Below, in pieces: positions 50,401 to 60,888 of a stretch of DNA of 64,000 nt. Source of the DNA: Progne subis subis (Eukaryota; Chordata; Aves; Passeriformes; Hirundinidae); NCBI GenBank assembly GCA_022316685.1, contig JAKJHU010000026.1:2178001-2242000 (forward strand), read 5' to 3'. The notes beneath the pieces are model-generated. The model was given only the letters and a program-made list of their open reading frames with translations. It was not told where the DNA came from and searched no databases. The position numbers were made by a program, and so were the translations under genes. Positions within the stretch are counted from its first letter, which is position 1, and every line of letters begins with the position of its first letter.

Positions 50401-53400
50401 GTCTTGTTTACCAACAGAATGTCAGTGTCTTGGTGTTGCAGAGCCAGAAATCTTAACCCTATATAGAAATCTTGATCTGTCTAGTGTCCACTGGAAGAAG
50501 CTTACTACTGGAAGAATTTTTAATCATTTGCAATATAGAACAGGCTAAGATCAATCAACAGTAATAAATGCCATCAGTGAGTTTCTGAGTAACTACAGGG
50601 ATTGATGTAACAGAAATCCAGCTGCTGATGCATTTAATTTTCATTAGAAGTCAATTTAACTTATTTTATGTTTTGCAGCGGAGCCTCATTCCAAGCTCAG
50701 CATGTTCACTAAGTGGATTTCTGTTTATCATAGCTGTCTTACTGTTACTGCTGAGACTGGACTATTGTGCTATGGTACCTTTGAAACGATCAGTTTTTTA
50801 AAAGATGAAAAGCTATTGCTCAATTAGTTCTGTACAGTTGCCAGCAGGAGTCTCTTATTAATTAATTTGTTGCCAGTTACACTTTTTTTCGCTTTATTTC
50901 TTACAGTTTCTTCAGAAAATGGTTTAAGAAAAGGAAAATTAAAAACAAGTGCTATTCTTTTTTATGCAGCTTAGATCCAGTTATCCATTTTTCTACTACT
51001 ATACAGAAAGCAATTGACAAGTAATGCAGAAGTAAGAAACGTAACACTAGAGAGACCATACATGCTTCACTTAGGTCAGGACAGGCCTATTTTGACACTT
51101 CCTTTGCTCTTGATGCTTGATTAGTAGTGCATTTAGTTGAACAGAAGCAAAATCAAAACTCTCTGTGCTGCCTAGATCTCTTGCTTTTTTTCTCCTCTTA
51201 AAAGTGCCTCAAAACAGAACCTTTGTTCTTTACCTGCTCAAACATAAAGGCAAATTCCACACTATCTTTTGGGACGTTTTCTGTGTCCAGGAAGCAGTAG
51301 AGCTTGAAGTAGAACTTCCAGTGCATCTCCCCAGCTTCAGCAGTGGCAGCAAGCCTGCATTGTTAAGAGGGAGAGAGATGAGAGCTGTGAAATCAAACTC
51401 TTTTCTAAATTGCCACCTGTGAAATCTAAGCAAGGCATCAGCTGAACTTTGCTTTATGTGTGTCTGTGTATTTAGAGCCTACAGCAAAATCAAGGACAAA
51501 TGTTGACTCAGTTCTCAAGTCAACGGTTTCTAACCCATCTTCTCTTAATAAATGTTGATTTTTAGATAAGTCAGGTGTTAATAAAAGCCACATTATTAAG
51601 TCCTGTTATGAAAAATTCCTTTTCCCCACCATTTTTATGTGGATAAAGGGGACTGATTGCCGTGCATAAAAAGTAAGGATGACAAACAGGTATTTAGGCT
51701 TTTCTTACTCACATTTTCTTACTACAGCACTATGGACAGTTTCAATTTTACTGGTAGGAGAAATGTTGTGAGCTGTACTGTGCTGACTTCCATGTGAAGT
51801 TAGGTAAACAGTCAGAATGGCAGTGGACTTGCCTGGAGGTCAGTTCTCACAGCCACGTTGCTAGTAATAGTGGAAAAAATTGGAGTGGTGGAAAAGAAAA
51901 TGTGGAAATAGCGATGAGAAATACTACTCTACTGGTGTCAAGAGAGGAAAATCAACACGAGTGGATAGGTGGCTGTTAAGTCTTTTAAGAAAACTAAAAA
52001 AGAGATCCTTTTGTTCCAGAAATGGCCACGTGCATAATTCAGCTGCATCATCACAAACAAGGAAGTCAAAGAGAAAATTCAGCATTACTGGCATTGGAAA
52101 TTTATTTAATTGCTACTTATTAGAGTTAAGAGAGAAAGAGAGGTATACTCACTTTTCAAACTTTGCCAAGACATCAGCTACAATGGTTCTGCTTTCAATT
52201 GCTTTATCAGTAGTTCCATTGTATTCAAACAAAGCAAACATATTTCTGCTATCCTCCATGGCCAAGCCACGAATCAACTTTTCAACCACCTAATGAAAAA
52301 GAGCACATGAAAAAAACATAGCATGGAAAAACAGTACCACAGAGTAAGACAGATACTTAGAAAAAAATTAGAGCTAGGTTTTACATTAGACTAAAAACAT
52401 TATTAACTTGTCCTCATCAGCATTATTAATTGTTGTCAAATTCCACTGTAATTTTTATTCTTTCAGAATATGTATGTGCTATCTCCTGGCCAGATATAAC
52501 CCTCTGTATTTCACCAACTCAGCAAGAGTCTTCCAGTTTCAGGAAGCAGCTTGGCTCTCATACACGCCAATGTCTACTTAAGTTTCTCCAGTAACACTCT
52601 CTGCCTAGTTGCTTAGTCTTTCCTGTAATTCTTCCTGTAAGAAGGAACTACAGTTGGACAATCCTCTGCAGCACAAAGACAGTTTTTATGGCAGGGATTT
52701 CCCCAGAACATACTGCAGGGAGGGACAGCACTGGAAGCCTTTCCTTCCCGGAAAGGAGAGAATGGCACAGAAAGCCCCAGTGCTTCCAAAGTGTAACGCT
52801 ACTGCTGTCTGGGACTGGCATGTAAAGGGACACGCTGATTTTGTTCCAAGACATTCTGGCACCACTTCTCACCTCTCCAGCTGTAGTGTGTGAGTTGATT
52901 GTAATCTTACAGGAGCCCCCACCATGGCAATAAACTGTGGATGTCATCTCCTGCCTGCCAATCAGTGCTTCTATTTCATCTCGCGATGGCACAAACTCTC
53001 TGCATTTGGTTTTCTTCAGAGACTCGTAAGTAAAAAGTGCGTATTTCTCCATTTCAGTTCCTGGAAACTGGTCACGAACCCTGTGGGACAAAGCTTATTA
53101 CTTTAAGCTGCCAGTCTGTGAAGATTGCTTATTTGAGAATTTTTTTCCCTTGAGAGTATTTCTGTATCCAGCACACTATTTAACTGACATGCTCCAAGTA
53201 CAGACAAAGCTTTTAAATTATTGAGTTTGTTGGTGGACTAACTTTCCTAATGACACACTCTGCATTCTTCCATTGCATCACAGCAAGAGGAACTCCACAT
53301 TCTGGTTAATGCTGAACTGTCAACAATGATTTATTATTTGATGTTCACTAATAATTTAAAACCAGATTTGCAATCACAGGTTTGTACCTCAAATACATCT

Positions 53401-56077
53401 TTAAACATGATACTGTTCTTTTATGTGCATGATGTGTATCTTATAAAACTTAGGTAAGCAGGTTGAAGAATTTTTAACAGGTTGGTTTGGACAGTTGGGA
53501 ATAGGACCTGGAGATATGGGCTGAAAGTCATTAAAGTTTATACAGTTACAGGAAATGCCCCTTTCGCCAACATTAACATATTGTGCATTCAACTTTGTGG
53601 CATTTTGCTTGGTTCTTCAAATGTGTGTAATTCCATCCAGACCAACTCACATACGATTTTCCTATAACATTTTCTTTTTAGAGTCACTGTTTGGCATAGC
53701 CAGTTTGCTAAGTGAATACATCTTTAAGTCTCACTTCTAGATGCCTAAAAACACGGTTACAAGTTGTGGTGCTTTGGTAGATCAAAGGTTCTCACCTTTT
53801 GAGATGAAACTTGAGATATTTGAGGATGCTGCGACTGGGCAGAAATGTGCAACTCATGCAGGTGAGTATTTGCCAGCTATAGAGGTTCCCCACACTCCCA
53901 GGGTTAGGCACTTTATTGGTTTGCTTGATGAGCTGACAGTAGAGCTCATCTCGGAGAGGTCGTAAATCATGTCCTGTCTGGAGGATACCTTGGATTATAG
54001 GGGTGGGATCAGACATAGACTCCAGCTGCTGTAAAGAATTAAATATCTTGATGGCTTCATCCTGCAAAGTTGTGTAGCCTTTGTCTTTCAGCACTACAAA
54101 AGAAATATTGGGAGAAATGTACTTAGACTGAGATATGAAAGAAAAAGCACTCAGGCTTGATGTGGAAATCGCTTAATGCTACTCTGTGACCCTTGTTATG
54201 CAGGATATTAGAATCTATATTTTCCAGTTCAAATGTATGATGCAAACTCATTTTATGAGTTAATTTGCTATCGAGATTTGTTCCAAATTGAGTAACTGAA
54301 AAGCCGTATCTTGACTGATTGTTTTTTTATGATGTAGAGTTTTTCTTTCAGAGCGAGTCACACTGCTGAAGTGCCATATCACACTCCTTATTAACCTCCC
54401 ACCCTTCTCCCAAGGATGAAACTTGTGGTCTGAGTAATATCTTTTTAATATCCAGTTGCAAACTAAGGTAAGCAAATCCTTTTTAAAGACACCACGTTCA
54501 CAATCATCAATAGCTCTGAACCATTCATTCAAAAGAGACTTCTAAATTACTGTTTGAATCAAGAAGGTTGAAAGAAATGATTACACTAATTCAGGACTAA
54601 ACAAAGCATTACTTTTTAAAACCATGTACACTCATAAACGTCATTTCCCATAAATAAGGCTTTCTATCCCATCTGATAAAAAATACACCTGTCAATTGAA
54701 AGCTGTGGCTGCTGCAGCTTCCTACATGGGGTAGGAAGCAACAATAATTTGATGAGGAGAATATGATTCAAGGAGACTAGGTGAATCTGGTTTAATTGCT
54801 TATTTCAGTGCAAGACTTTTCAAACTCACTCTTCTTAGCTGTATTGTTGAAAGCAGTAGCAACCTTCTCTTCTGTAGCAATCTTGCAAGAATGCCACAAG
54901 CCCATGGCTCTATGCTAAGCAAACTGATATTCTCAAAAGAGAACAGGGAAACCTAGCTATTTGTATTAAAAACATGTATTTTGCCACCATTACTTGACTG
55001 CAGACTTAAAAATTCCATCCTCTGGTTTAGTCTTTCATAAGGAAAAGTGGTTCTATTATTGTAAAACTTACAGTTTAGATTGATGTCCCCATATGGCAGT
55101 GGCAGTAATGGTGAGTGCAATGGATGATGAGTGTAACGGAGAATAGGATTCCTCTTATAAATCTGTTCAACCACATCAGCATTCAGGCAGTTTTCCTGTT
55201 GGGGTAAGAAAAAAAACAAGATTTGGGGTCCAGCTTTAAGAATAATGCAATGCTTTGTGCCCTTAGGTTGGTTATAAAAACTGAGCAATCAGTGTTACCA
55301 ACATTATTTGGTGCAAAATCCAGTTGTGGGTGCTGTGGCTGCCATGGCATGCTGTGGGCTATGAATGCTCAGTACCTGCTAACCTCAGGCCCTGGATAAC
55401 CTTGCTTTATCTGTGCAAAGAAACAAACTACAGCAGAGCTGCAGGACACCAAAATGAAGTATCATAACAATTTTTAAAGTGTGTTTTCATTTTATACTCA
55501 TTTTTACTCCAGTAATTCATAATGGGAAATATGACATCTGTATTCAAGTTTTAAATAAAAGTATTTCTCCAGCATTGGTCTTTCAGTTAGAAACTGCATG
55601 AGCTACCAAACAAAACAGTCCAAAGTGCTGCTGTAAACCTGGTGTGCCCACTCTGACATCCAAATACTGCTCTTACCATTCTTCTCAGGCTAAGTTTGAT
55701 AGATGTGTGACCACTGTCTTCTATCAGTCTTGAATTACATATATTTCGCCTGCTCTGAAGAACAGCATTCAAAATCTTGGAACTGAGAACTTAATACCTC
55801 TTTTCCATGAGAGAAGAGGTGGCACTCTCTAAGGGAAAAGGTCAATAGCAGTTCTCCTCCCTTGCCTATTTCTTTGGTCTCTAGTGAGAATCATCATCAT
55901 CCTCTCTCATAAATGCACATTAGTAAAAAGCTCCAGAAGGACATTCTCTGGCTGTTCGTGCAGTGTCTCCAATGAGATCATAAAACAGTAAGCATTAATT
56001 GAATGTTTTTCTCATCACACAGAAGATATGAGATGCTTAGCCCATGCTATCATAAAAAAAGAAAGGGAGCATAATTA

Positions 56078-56119
<42 letters not shown>

Positions 56120-59100
56120 AGAGCTGTTTAGTCCATATCCTGGTGCGATGCTCACTGTGGACTGAGTCAAACGCATCTGCTAACTCACAAACCTGCACAA
56201 TGTGCTCTACTGCCATGTGTAGCCATGTCTGTCAAGTTACACAAACCAGTAAAACTTGTTACTGTTTTAATGGAAAAAAGTCACCCCTCTTGCCCCCCAA
56301 GCCGCACTTCAAAGTTTGCTCTTCTACTGTTTAGACAGAAATTCCTTTATCAGGTCAGAGAATACATTCAGGTTTCACAATTTTAGTCCATGTCACTGTG
56401 TAATTAAACATAATTTTCTGCTTTATTACCCAATACAGCAAAGCCAAAACAAAGACTTAAGGAACCATTCTTTCTCACCCCACGCCATCCTGCTTGTGCC
56501 TACCTTAATATCCTGAATAAGCTGCTGAGTTGGAGTATCAATGGGTGCCTTTGTGTCAATCACATTTTGGATGGCACTTGACCAGCGGGTCGCCTCATTA
56601 AGCAATTTTGTATAGAGCCGGTAACAGTGTTTGCGTCCGTACACGGTCACATTCCAGTAACCTGGCACAACAGCAAAATTGGACATCATGCAAGCTGCAC
56701 CCCAGCAGACACACAGCACTGCATCCTGGATCATGCTGGCAGTCTTTCAGGAACTGAAGTTGGGTGAGTTATTAGGTATCATAATACAGATCCCGTGGTA
56801 TTAAAGGAGATTTTCTCCTTTAAAGAAGCCTCGGACTACAACTATGCATCATGCAGCCCCCTGTTTTAACCAGTAATCTTAGTAAAAATCACTGTAAGAC
56901 AACAGTGTTAATACTGTGGAATACTCTTAGGTCCTTGTAGCTTGTGGGCCCTACTTCTCCAGTCCTGTCTGTAACAGGAAAATCTGAGATAGACTTGCTT
57001 TGTACACCAGAGTCTTTCATGGTCTGCGGCACACGTACAAACAGGCATAAAGCACAAACTACCTCCTCTGTCTTTAATTTTACACCAATGAGGTGGAAAC
57101 TATGACAGGAAGAGCATTTCAGTTCAAATTCTCTCTGCATCATTGTATAGGCTTTTTTTGAAACAGATTCGGTAAAAGGAAATGTGTTTCATCTTTTCAC
57201 TAGTGAAAGCCTCTTTGAAGTGTCAGTGACCCCAATGAGATAATACGAAATAATGCTTCTCATTTGCAAACAGACGCTTCTGAGTTGAAAACCAGTTCTG
57301 AAAGTGCACAGTGGAGCTGACTCAGGTGTAGTATGTAGGTTACCACAAACTGCACTCTTACTCTGCATCTCCCTACACCTGCTCCAATGTTGGCCCTCAT
57401 AGTTCCTCAGCACATAAAATAATGTATGATGGGAGTGCTACTCATGTCTTTCCCCAGGTCTTTGATGCGTAAGCATGTTTACACTAACTTGGCAGCAGTG
57501 TCAGTCTGTGATAATTTGAATGTTGGTGAGAACAAATTTTACTCCTCTGTACATTACCTCTGTTTTTCACCCAGCAATTCCCTGTAGAACACCTCAGTGA
57601 CTTGGGAACCAGATCTGTTCATGGAACTCCACCCATAATAATCCATTTGAAATATCCTTATGCGTTGTTTCTTGTATTACTAGCTAGAAGGACAGAAGGC
57701 ATACTTGAACAAGAGCAAACAATTACCCGTCTCTTTGAAGATTTTTTCATCAGGCGGGACCACTGAGCAGAGGCTGTTCAGGACCAGTGTACCCAATTTC
57801 AAAGCATTTTTCTCTGAACTCTTGTAGTAGTCCAAAGAATTGTGCGTCAAAACAAACCAGCGCTTCTTTAGTTTTAATGAGGACATCTTTGGGTTGTTCT
57901 TTACTTCCTTGTGTAGCCACCCTGTTAAGGACACAATTTGAAGGAGGTTGCTAAAAGTTAGTTGTATACTTTCCACAGCATCAAAAACATAGTGTGAATT
58001 GATAAGCTCACATATGAAACAACATCGAGTAAAATTCTCAAAAAATGGAATTATAAAGATAAAATTAATATGAAAATCTTTTGATTTTGATGTTTCAGTA
58101 GAAGAATTATCTTGTCAACTTATCAAAACACGTCTGTCATCATAACAGCGTTTTCTTACATGGCACAGCAAGAATATAATTTCAGCTGTACTAATTTGTG
58201 AGTGAAGTCCACCACGCAAAGATAAGGCTGCAACACTAATCATGTTGGCATGTTACTCACGTTGTATTGTGGGAACAATCTCTTCAAAGCATAATGGATG
58301 TTATTTAGTTTTTATCGCCCCACTCATTTCTTACCCCTCACAATGAATTCTTGTCCCTCCACTCTAGTGTCCCCCTTTGACCTCTGGAGCAGGGTTATCC
58401 AGTGATGCATCTCTTCAGGAGTGTCAGCATTACAGTGAAGAACACGATTAGCAGTGATGATCACAAATGAATTGGGTCTATGAAAATAAACGAAAATTGA
58501 AAGAGTCTTTATAATCAGCACACATACTGTTTATGTCACCCCCCATAACCATAAAAACTGTTCATTGTTGGCATTTTCTATCCAGACAAATATGGTCCAC
58601 CTCTAATGCATTACTTAGTTATCACCTAAACAAAAATATGAAGCATTTGAAAAGACTCAGTTATGTTATAGTCACACGAAAATGCAAGGGCTATGAATGG
58701 TGGGAAAGTTCACATCAAATTGCAACTTGTCATATCTCAAAATAAATCTGTGGTGAGAAAAACTCCCAAACTTTAATCAGCTTTGCATGTGAATCAGAAC
58801 TGTTTCAGGGTGAGATCTATTTAGAGTGTCTGCTTCAGTCAGCAGCTACATTAGCTAAAACAAACTACAGTATACAAAGGTCTACAGTAAAGCAGCGTGT
58901 GAACATGGATTCTTTTATTTTTAATGCAGTGCAGCCCAATTCACAGAGAATACAATCTATTTTTAATGAGAGTCTGGCTTTTACCCAGTCCTACACCAGG
59001 ATTCACTGAAGCACGAAGAACTAGCCCAAGGGAAGTGTGCTGACGACTCTCTGGATCAGACAGGCAGGTTCCTCAGCCTACAGTGCTTGCTTTAACCCTT

Positions 59101-60888
59101 TACCATATAATTTTTTCACCTGGAGCAAACCCCCAAAACATAACATAAAATGCCCACACAAGACTAAAAAAATCCATGTGAAAATACTTACAAGAGAAAT
59201 GCTTAACTTATTGCATAAACTTAATGCAGGAGAAATGCTAATTTAAAATTGTGAAAGCTCTGGACATTTGTGTTGTATTGCTTAGGAAACCCGGGCTTGT
59301 AAATTCACTGTTACTTCTGATATCAGTGTTTTGGCAGGCCAAGGACAAAGCACTAACTTAAAACCAGCTGTTTTGCACATGTACACGATGAGGAGAAACT
59401 GGAGCGAGCCCCTACAGTTCAAATAACACCTGCATCCAGTAACCTTATAAACTAGTTGTAGTCTGAACCCAGATTACTTTTTGTTTCCCTATACACCATT
59501 AGTAGTTCAAGAACTAAGAATAACCCAACATTTTTTGTTGTACTTATGCTGCACTACCTTCTTTGTGATAAGACATTTTCATTCTGGGGGCATTATTTTC
59601 ATCCCTGAGGAATACAGGAATACAGGAAAACATTCATGAAGAAGAGGCTGAACAAAAAGAAAAATTATTTTTTTTTTTTTTCCTACTACATAATGAAGGA
59701 ACTCAAAAATCAGCTGTTCTTTTTTTTTCAGGAGCATTACTTGTATAAATGAAAGAAATATTTAATCTTCCAGCTACAAGCCCCCCTAAAATGCACAATC
59801 ATTCTTATTCCACGTTTTAACATGGTGTTTAGTGCTATGAAAAGGGAGGTAATAATGAATCACTTTAATACATGGTTGGCCAGTAGAGTATAGAGGCTTA
59901 AGTAGAAAGTGCCTGATTTTGGCTAAAGACAGAAGAAAAAGAAAGTCACCAGGCATGGTTCTGACTTACCTATCTGGATTGTCAGCAGCACATACAGAAT
60001 CAATTAGTCCTACATCGAGTGTACCCTACAAACAAATATCCAACCAGAAAATGAGGAAGACATTCACTATTACATTACTCACAGTATTCTTCTGAGAGAC
60101 AGGAGAAAGTAGCAGCAGCTTTGATCAAGCAAAATGAACAGCAGGTTTGGGCATCAGTTTCTCTTAACCATTAAAACTGCTGAGAAGAAAACTAAGGGTC
60201 TTGGATGAATAGATTCAGTAAAAGATTATTTGTAGTTAGGATGGAGGCAGCTCAAAACCTGCTCTTTTCTATGCTTCCAAACATGCTTGAATTTTTCACT
60301 GAAAACTGCCACCCCAATATAAATAGCATCCTCTCAAAAGAAACTTCTAAAGCCATTAAGCAGAAGATTTTGTTCTCATCTGCTTGATATTAGGTTCCAA
60401 ATGTATTCTATTAATTACGAATGTATGTTGTACAGAATGATAAAGGCAGGATCAGAGAAATCTCCAATTTTTAACTCGTTTTTTTAACTTACTCATTAAC
60501 AGTATATTTGCAAAATTTCAAAATCAAGCTTACACTATGATGTGATAGGGAAGTGGACAAGAAAAAACCACCCCCAAACCCAAGTAATTTTTCATCAAGG
60601 TGAATGATGGGAGGAGAATCAGAAGCCACACTCTCTCCTTGTACAGCTACAGGACCAAGGATGTGGAAGCTCTAGCCAGTGTCACAGCTACCACCACATT
60701 TAAGTAGGTTGTGACTCTCAGAAGCTGTGGCCACCACAGTGCCCCTGTTTTCTAAAAATATTTGGTTTTAAAGGTTCCTCAGATTCAGACTTACCACAGC
60801 ATTCTGTGGATTTGCCTGCTCATCATGCATCTCCCGGATCTCCTGCTCTGTGGACGCATGGACTTGACTCAGTACACTGAACCACTGG
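47372..60888 (-). CDS. MYO10: MYO10 (unconventional myosin X), C-terminal tail: 13 exons, gene continues right of window
   Basis: Myosin X is the actin motor that travels to filopodial tips; its tail binds PIP3 (PH domains), microtubules and integrins/DCC (MyTH4-FERM). Thirteen exons join into 2,290 nt with every phase consistent and a TGA stop, giving 762 residues. By comparison with the 2,058-residue human protein the fragment holds the end of the first PH domain (residues 1-14), the second PH (about 96-201), MyTH4 (about 251-399) and FERM (about 404-748). Diagnostic blocks include GWLHKEVKNNPKMSS, ILRYTHHPLHSPLLPL, MEKYALFTYESLKKTKC and WPGYGSTLFDVE. Splice sites are all GT-AG. Motor, IQ, SAH/coiled-coil and first PH exons are outside. 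Identity is certain. Confidence 0.98.
47762..47953 (-). CDS. MYO10: MYO10 exon l: FERM F3 lobe
   Basis: 192 nt, 64 codons, encoding CKEGGFPQELWLGVSADA, VSVYKRGEGRPLEVFQYE, HILSFGAPLANTYKIVVD and ERELLFETSE. F3 is the PTB-like lobe that binds integrin and DCC tails in the family. Phase 0 at both ends. Confidence 0.98.
48322..48774 (-). CDS. MYO10: MYO10 exon k: FERM F2 and linker to F3
   Basis: The largest exon, 453 nt and 151 codons. It encodes APEETLQVLAALRLQYLQGD, FLEGTLRRSFRSGSVSKQ, MLDMWVKEEISASRTSII and AKYMALIKEWPGYGSTLF, then DVE. Both junctions are phase 0. LRLQYLQGDY marks the F2 lobe and EWPGYGSTLF the start of F3. Confidence 0.98.
48775..51233 (-). other. MYO10 intron between exons j and k
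   Basis: About 2.5 kb. A 143-codon minus-strand open frame (48929-49360) lies here but has no motif I recognise. A 13-bp tandem duplication (GTTAGAATGTAAT, near 49802-49828) is also present. Otherwise unremarkable. Confidence 0.8.
49802..49828. repeat. Short tandem duplication in MYO10 intron
   Basis: The 13-mer GTTAGAATGTAAT occurs twice in succession, followed by a partial GTTA. No function is visible. Confidence 0.85.
51234..51354 (-). CDS. MYO10: MYO10 exon j: FERM F1/F2 junction
   Basis: 121 nt encoding LAATAEAGEMHWKFYFKL, YCFLDTENVPKDSVEFAF and MFEQ. WKFYFKLYCFLD is the FERM F1/F2 transition of MYO10. Donor GTAAAG, phase 0. Confidence 0.97.
52153..52289 (-). CDS. MYO10: MYO10 exon i: FERM F1 lobe
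   Basis: 137 nt encoding VVEKLIRGLAMEDSRNMFAL, FEYNGTTDKAIESRT and VADVLAKFEK. Acceptor TTCATTAG, donor GTGAGT, phase 2. Confidence 0.97.
52873..53080 (-). CDS. MYO10: MYO10 exon h: MyTH4 end and FERM F1 start
   Basis: 208 nt encoding VRDQFPGTEMEKYALFTY, ESLKKTKCREFVPSRDEI and MTSTVYCHGGGSCKITIN up to TAGE. The last block is the first strand of the ubiquitin-like F1 lobe. Phase 0 at the donor. Confidence 0.98.
53796..54093 (-). CDS. MYO10: MYO10 exon g: MyTH4 core
   Basis: 298 nt encoding LLKDKGYTTLQDEAIKIF, IIQGILQTGHDLRPLRDE, LYCQLIKQTNKVPNPGSV, NLYSWQILTCMSCTFLPS and ILKYLKFHLKR. RDELYCQLIKQT is the conserved MyTH4 core helix seen in MYO7A, MYO10 and MYO15A tails. Confidence 0.98.
54094..55071 (-). 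other. MYO10 intron between exons f and g
   Basis: About 1 kb, AT-rich. It contains a 90-codon minus-strand frame starting at 54532 that is discussed in the findings. No repeat was recognised. Confidence 0.8.
55072..55195 (-). CDS. MYO10: MYO10 exon f: start of MyTH4 domain
   Basis: 124 nt encoding ENCLNADVVEQIYKRNPI, LRYTHHPLHSPLLPLPYG and DINLN. The HPLHSPLLPLPYG block is a MyTH4 hallmark. Donor GTAAGT after one base of a Leu codon. Confidence 0.98.
55196..56503 (-). other. MYO10 intron between exons e and f
   Basis: About 1.3 kb. The only notable feature is a 39-base poly-A run on the plus strand. No exon signal was found. Confidence 0.85.
56079..56117. repeat. 39-base poly-A run
   Basis: Uninterrupted A on the plus strand inside a MYO10 intron. 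It may be the tail of a retroposed sequence or a mononucleotide microsatellite. The sequence to its left was not recognised as a known element. Confidence 0.95.
56504..56661 (-). CDS. MYO10: MYO10 exon e: second PH domain, C-terminal half
   Basis: 158 nt encoding YWNVTVYGRKHCYRLYTK, EATRWSSAIQNVIDTKAP and TPTQQLIQDIK. RWSSAIQNV is the closing PH helix; the rest leads toward MyTH4. Donor GTAGGC. Confidence 0.98.
56662..57726 (-). other. MYO10 intron between exons d and e
   Basis: About 1.1 kb of intron. I see no exon, no recognised repeat and no notable motif; minus-strand frames of 74-84 codons look accidental. Confidence 0.85.
57727..57921 (-). CDS. MYO10: MYO10 exon d: second PH domain, N-terminal half
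   Basis: 195 nt encoding GWLHKEVKNNPKMSS, LKLKKRWFVLTHNSLDYY, then SSEKNALKLGTLVLNSLCS and DEKIFKETG. The KKRWFVL strand is the PH-domain signature. Phase 1 at the 3' side. Confidence 0.98.
58335..58477 (-). CDS. MYO10: MYO10 exon c: PH-domain part
   Basis: It encodes RPNSFVIITANRVLHCNAD, TPEEMHHWITLLQRSKGD and TRVEGQEFIVRG. The WITLLQ helix closes a PH fold that in MYO10 is split by an inserted PH domain. Donor GTAAGA, phase 1. Confidence 0.97.
58478..59969 (-). other. MYO10 intron between exons b and c
   Basis: About 1.5 kb of AT-rich intron with short T-runs near 59669 and 59723. Nothing else stands out. Confidence 0.85.
59970..60025 (-). CDS. MYO10: MYO10 exon b: inter-PH linker
   Basis: A 56-nt exon encoding GTLDVGLIDSVCAADNPD plus the first two bases of an Arg codon. 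Acceptor TTTGTAG, donor GTAAGT. It matches the vertebrate MYO10 linker, with small substitutions. Confidence 0.96.
60795..60888 (-). CDS. MYO10: MYO10 exon a: end of first PH domain
   Basis: Acceptor CCCCAG at 60889, donor GTAAGT at 60794. It encodes QWFSVLSQVHASTEQ, then EIREMHDEQANPQNAV, ending in phase 0. QWFSVL is the C-terminal helix of a PH domain. The preceding exon is not in the window. Confidence 0.96.
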
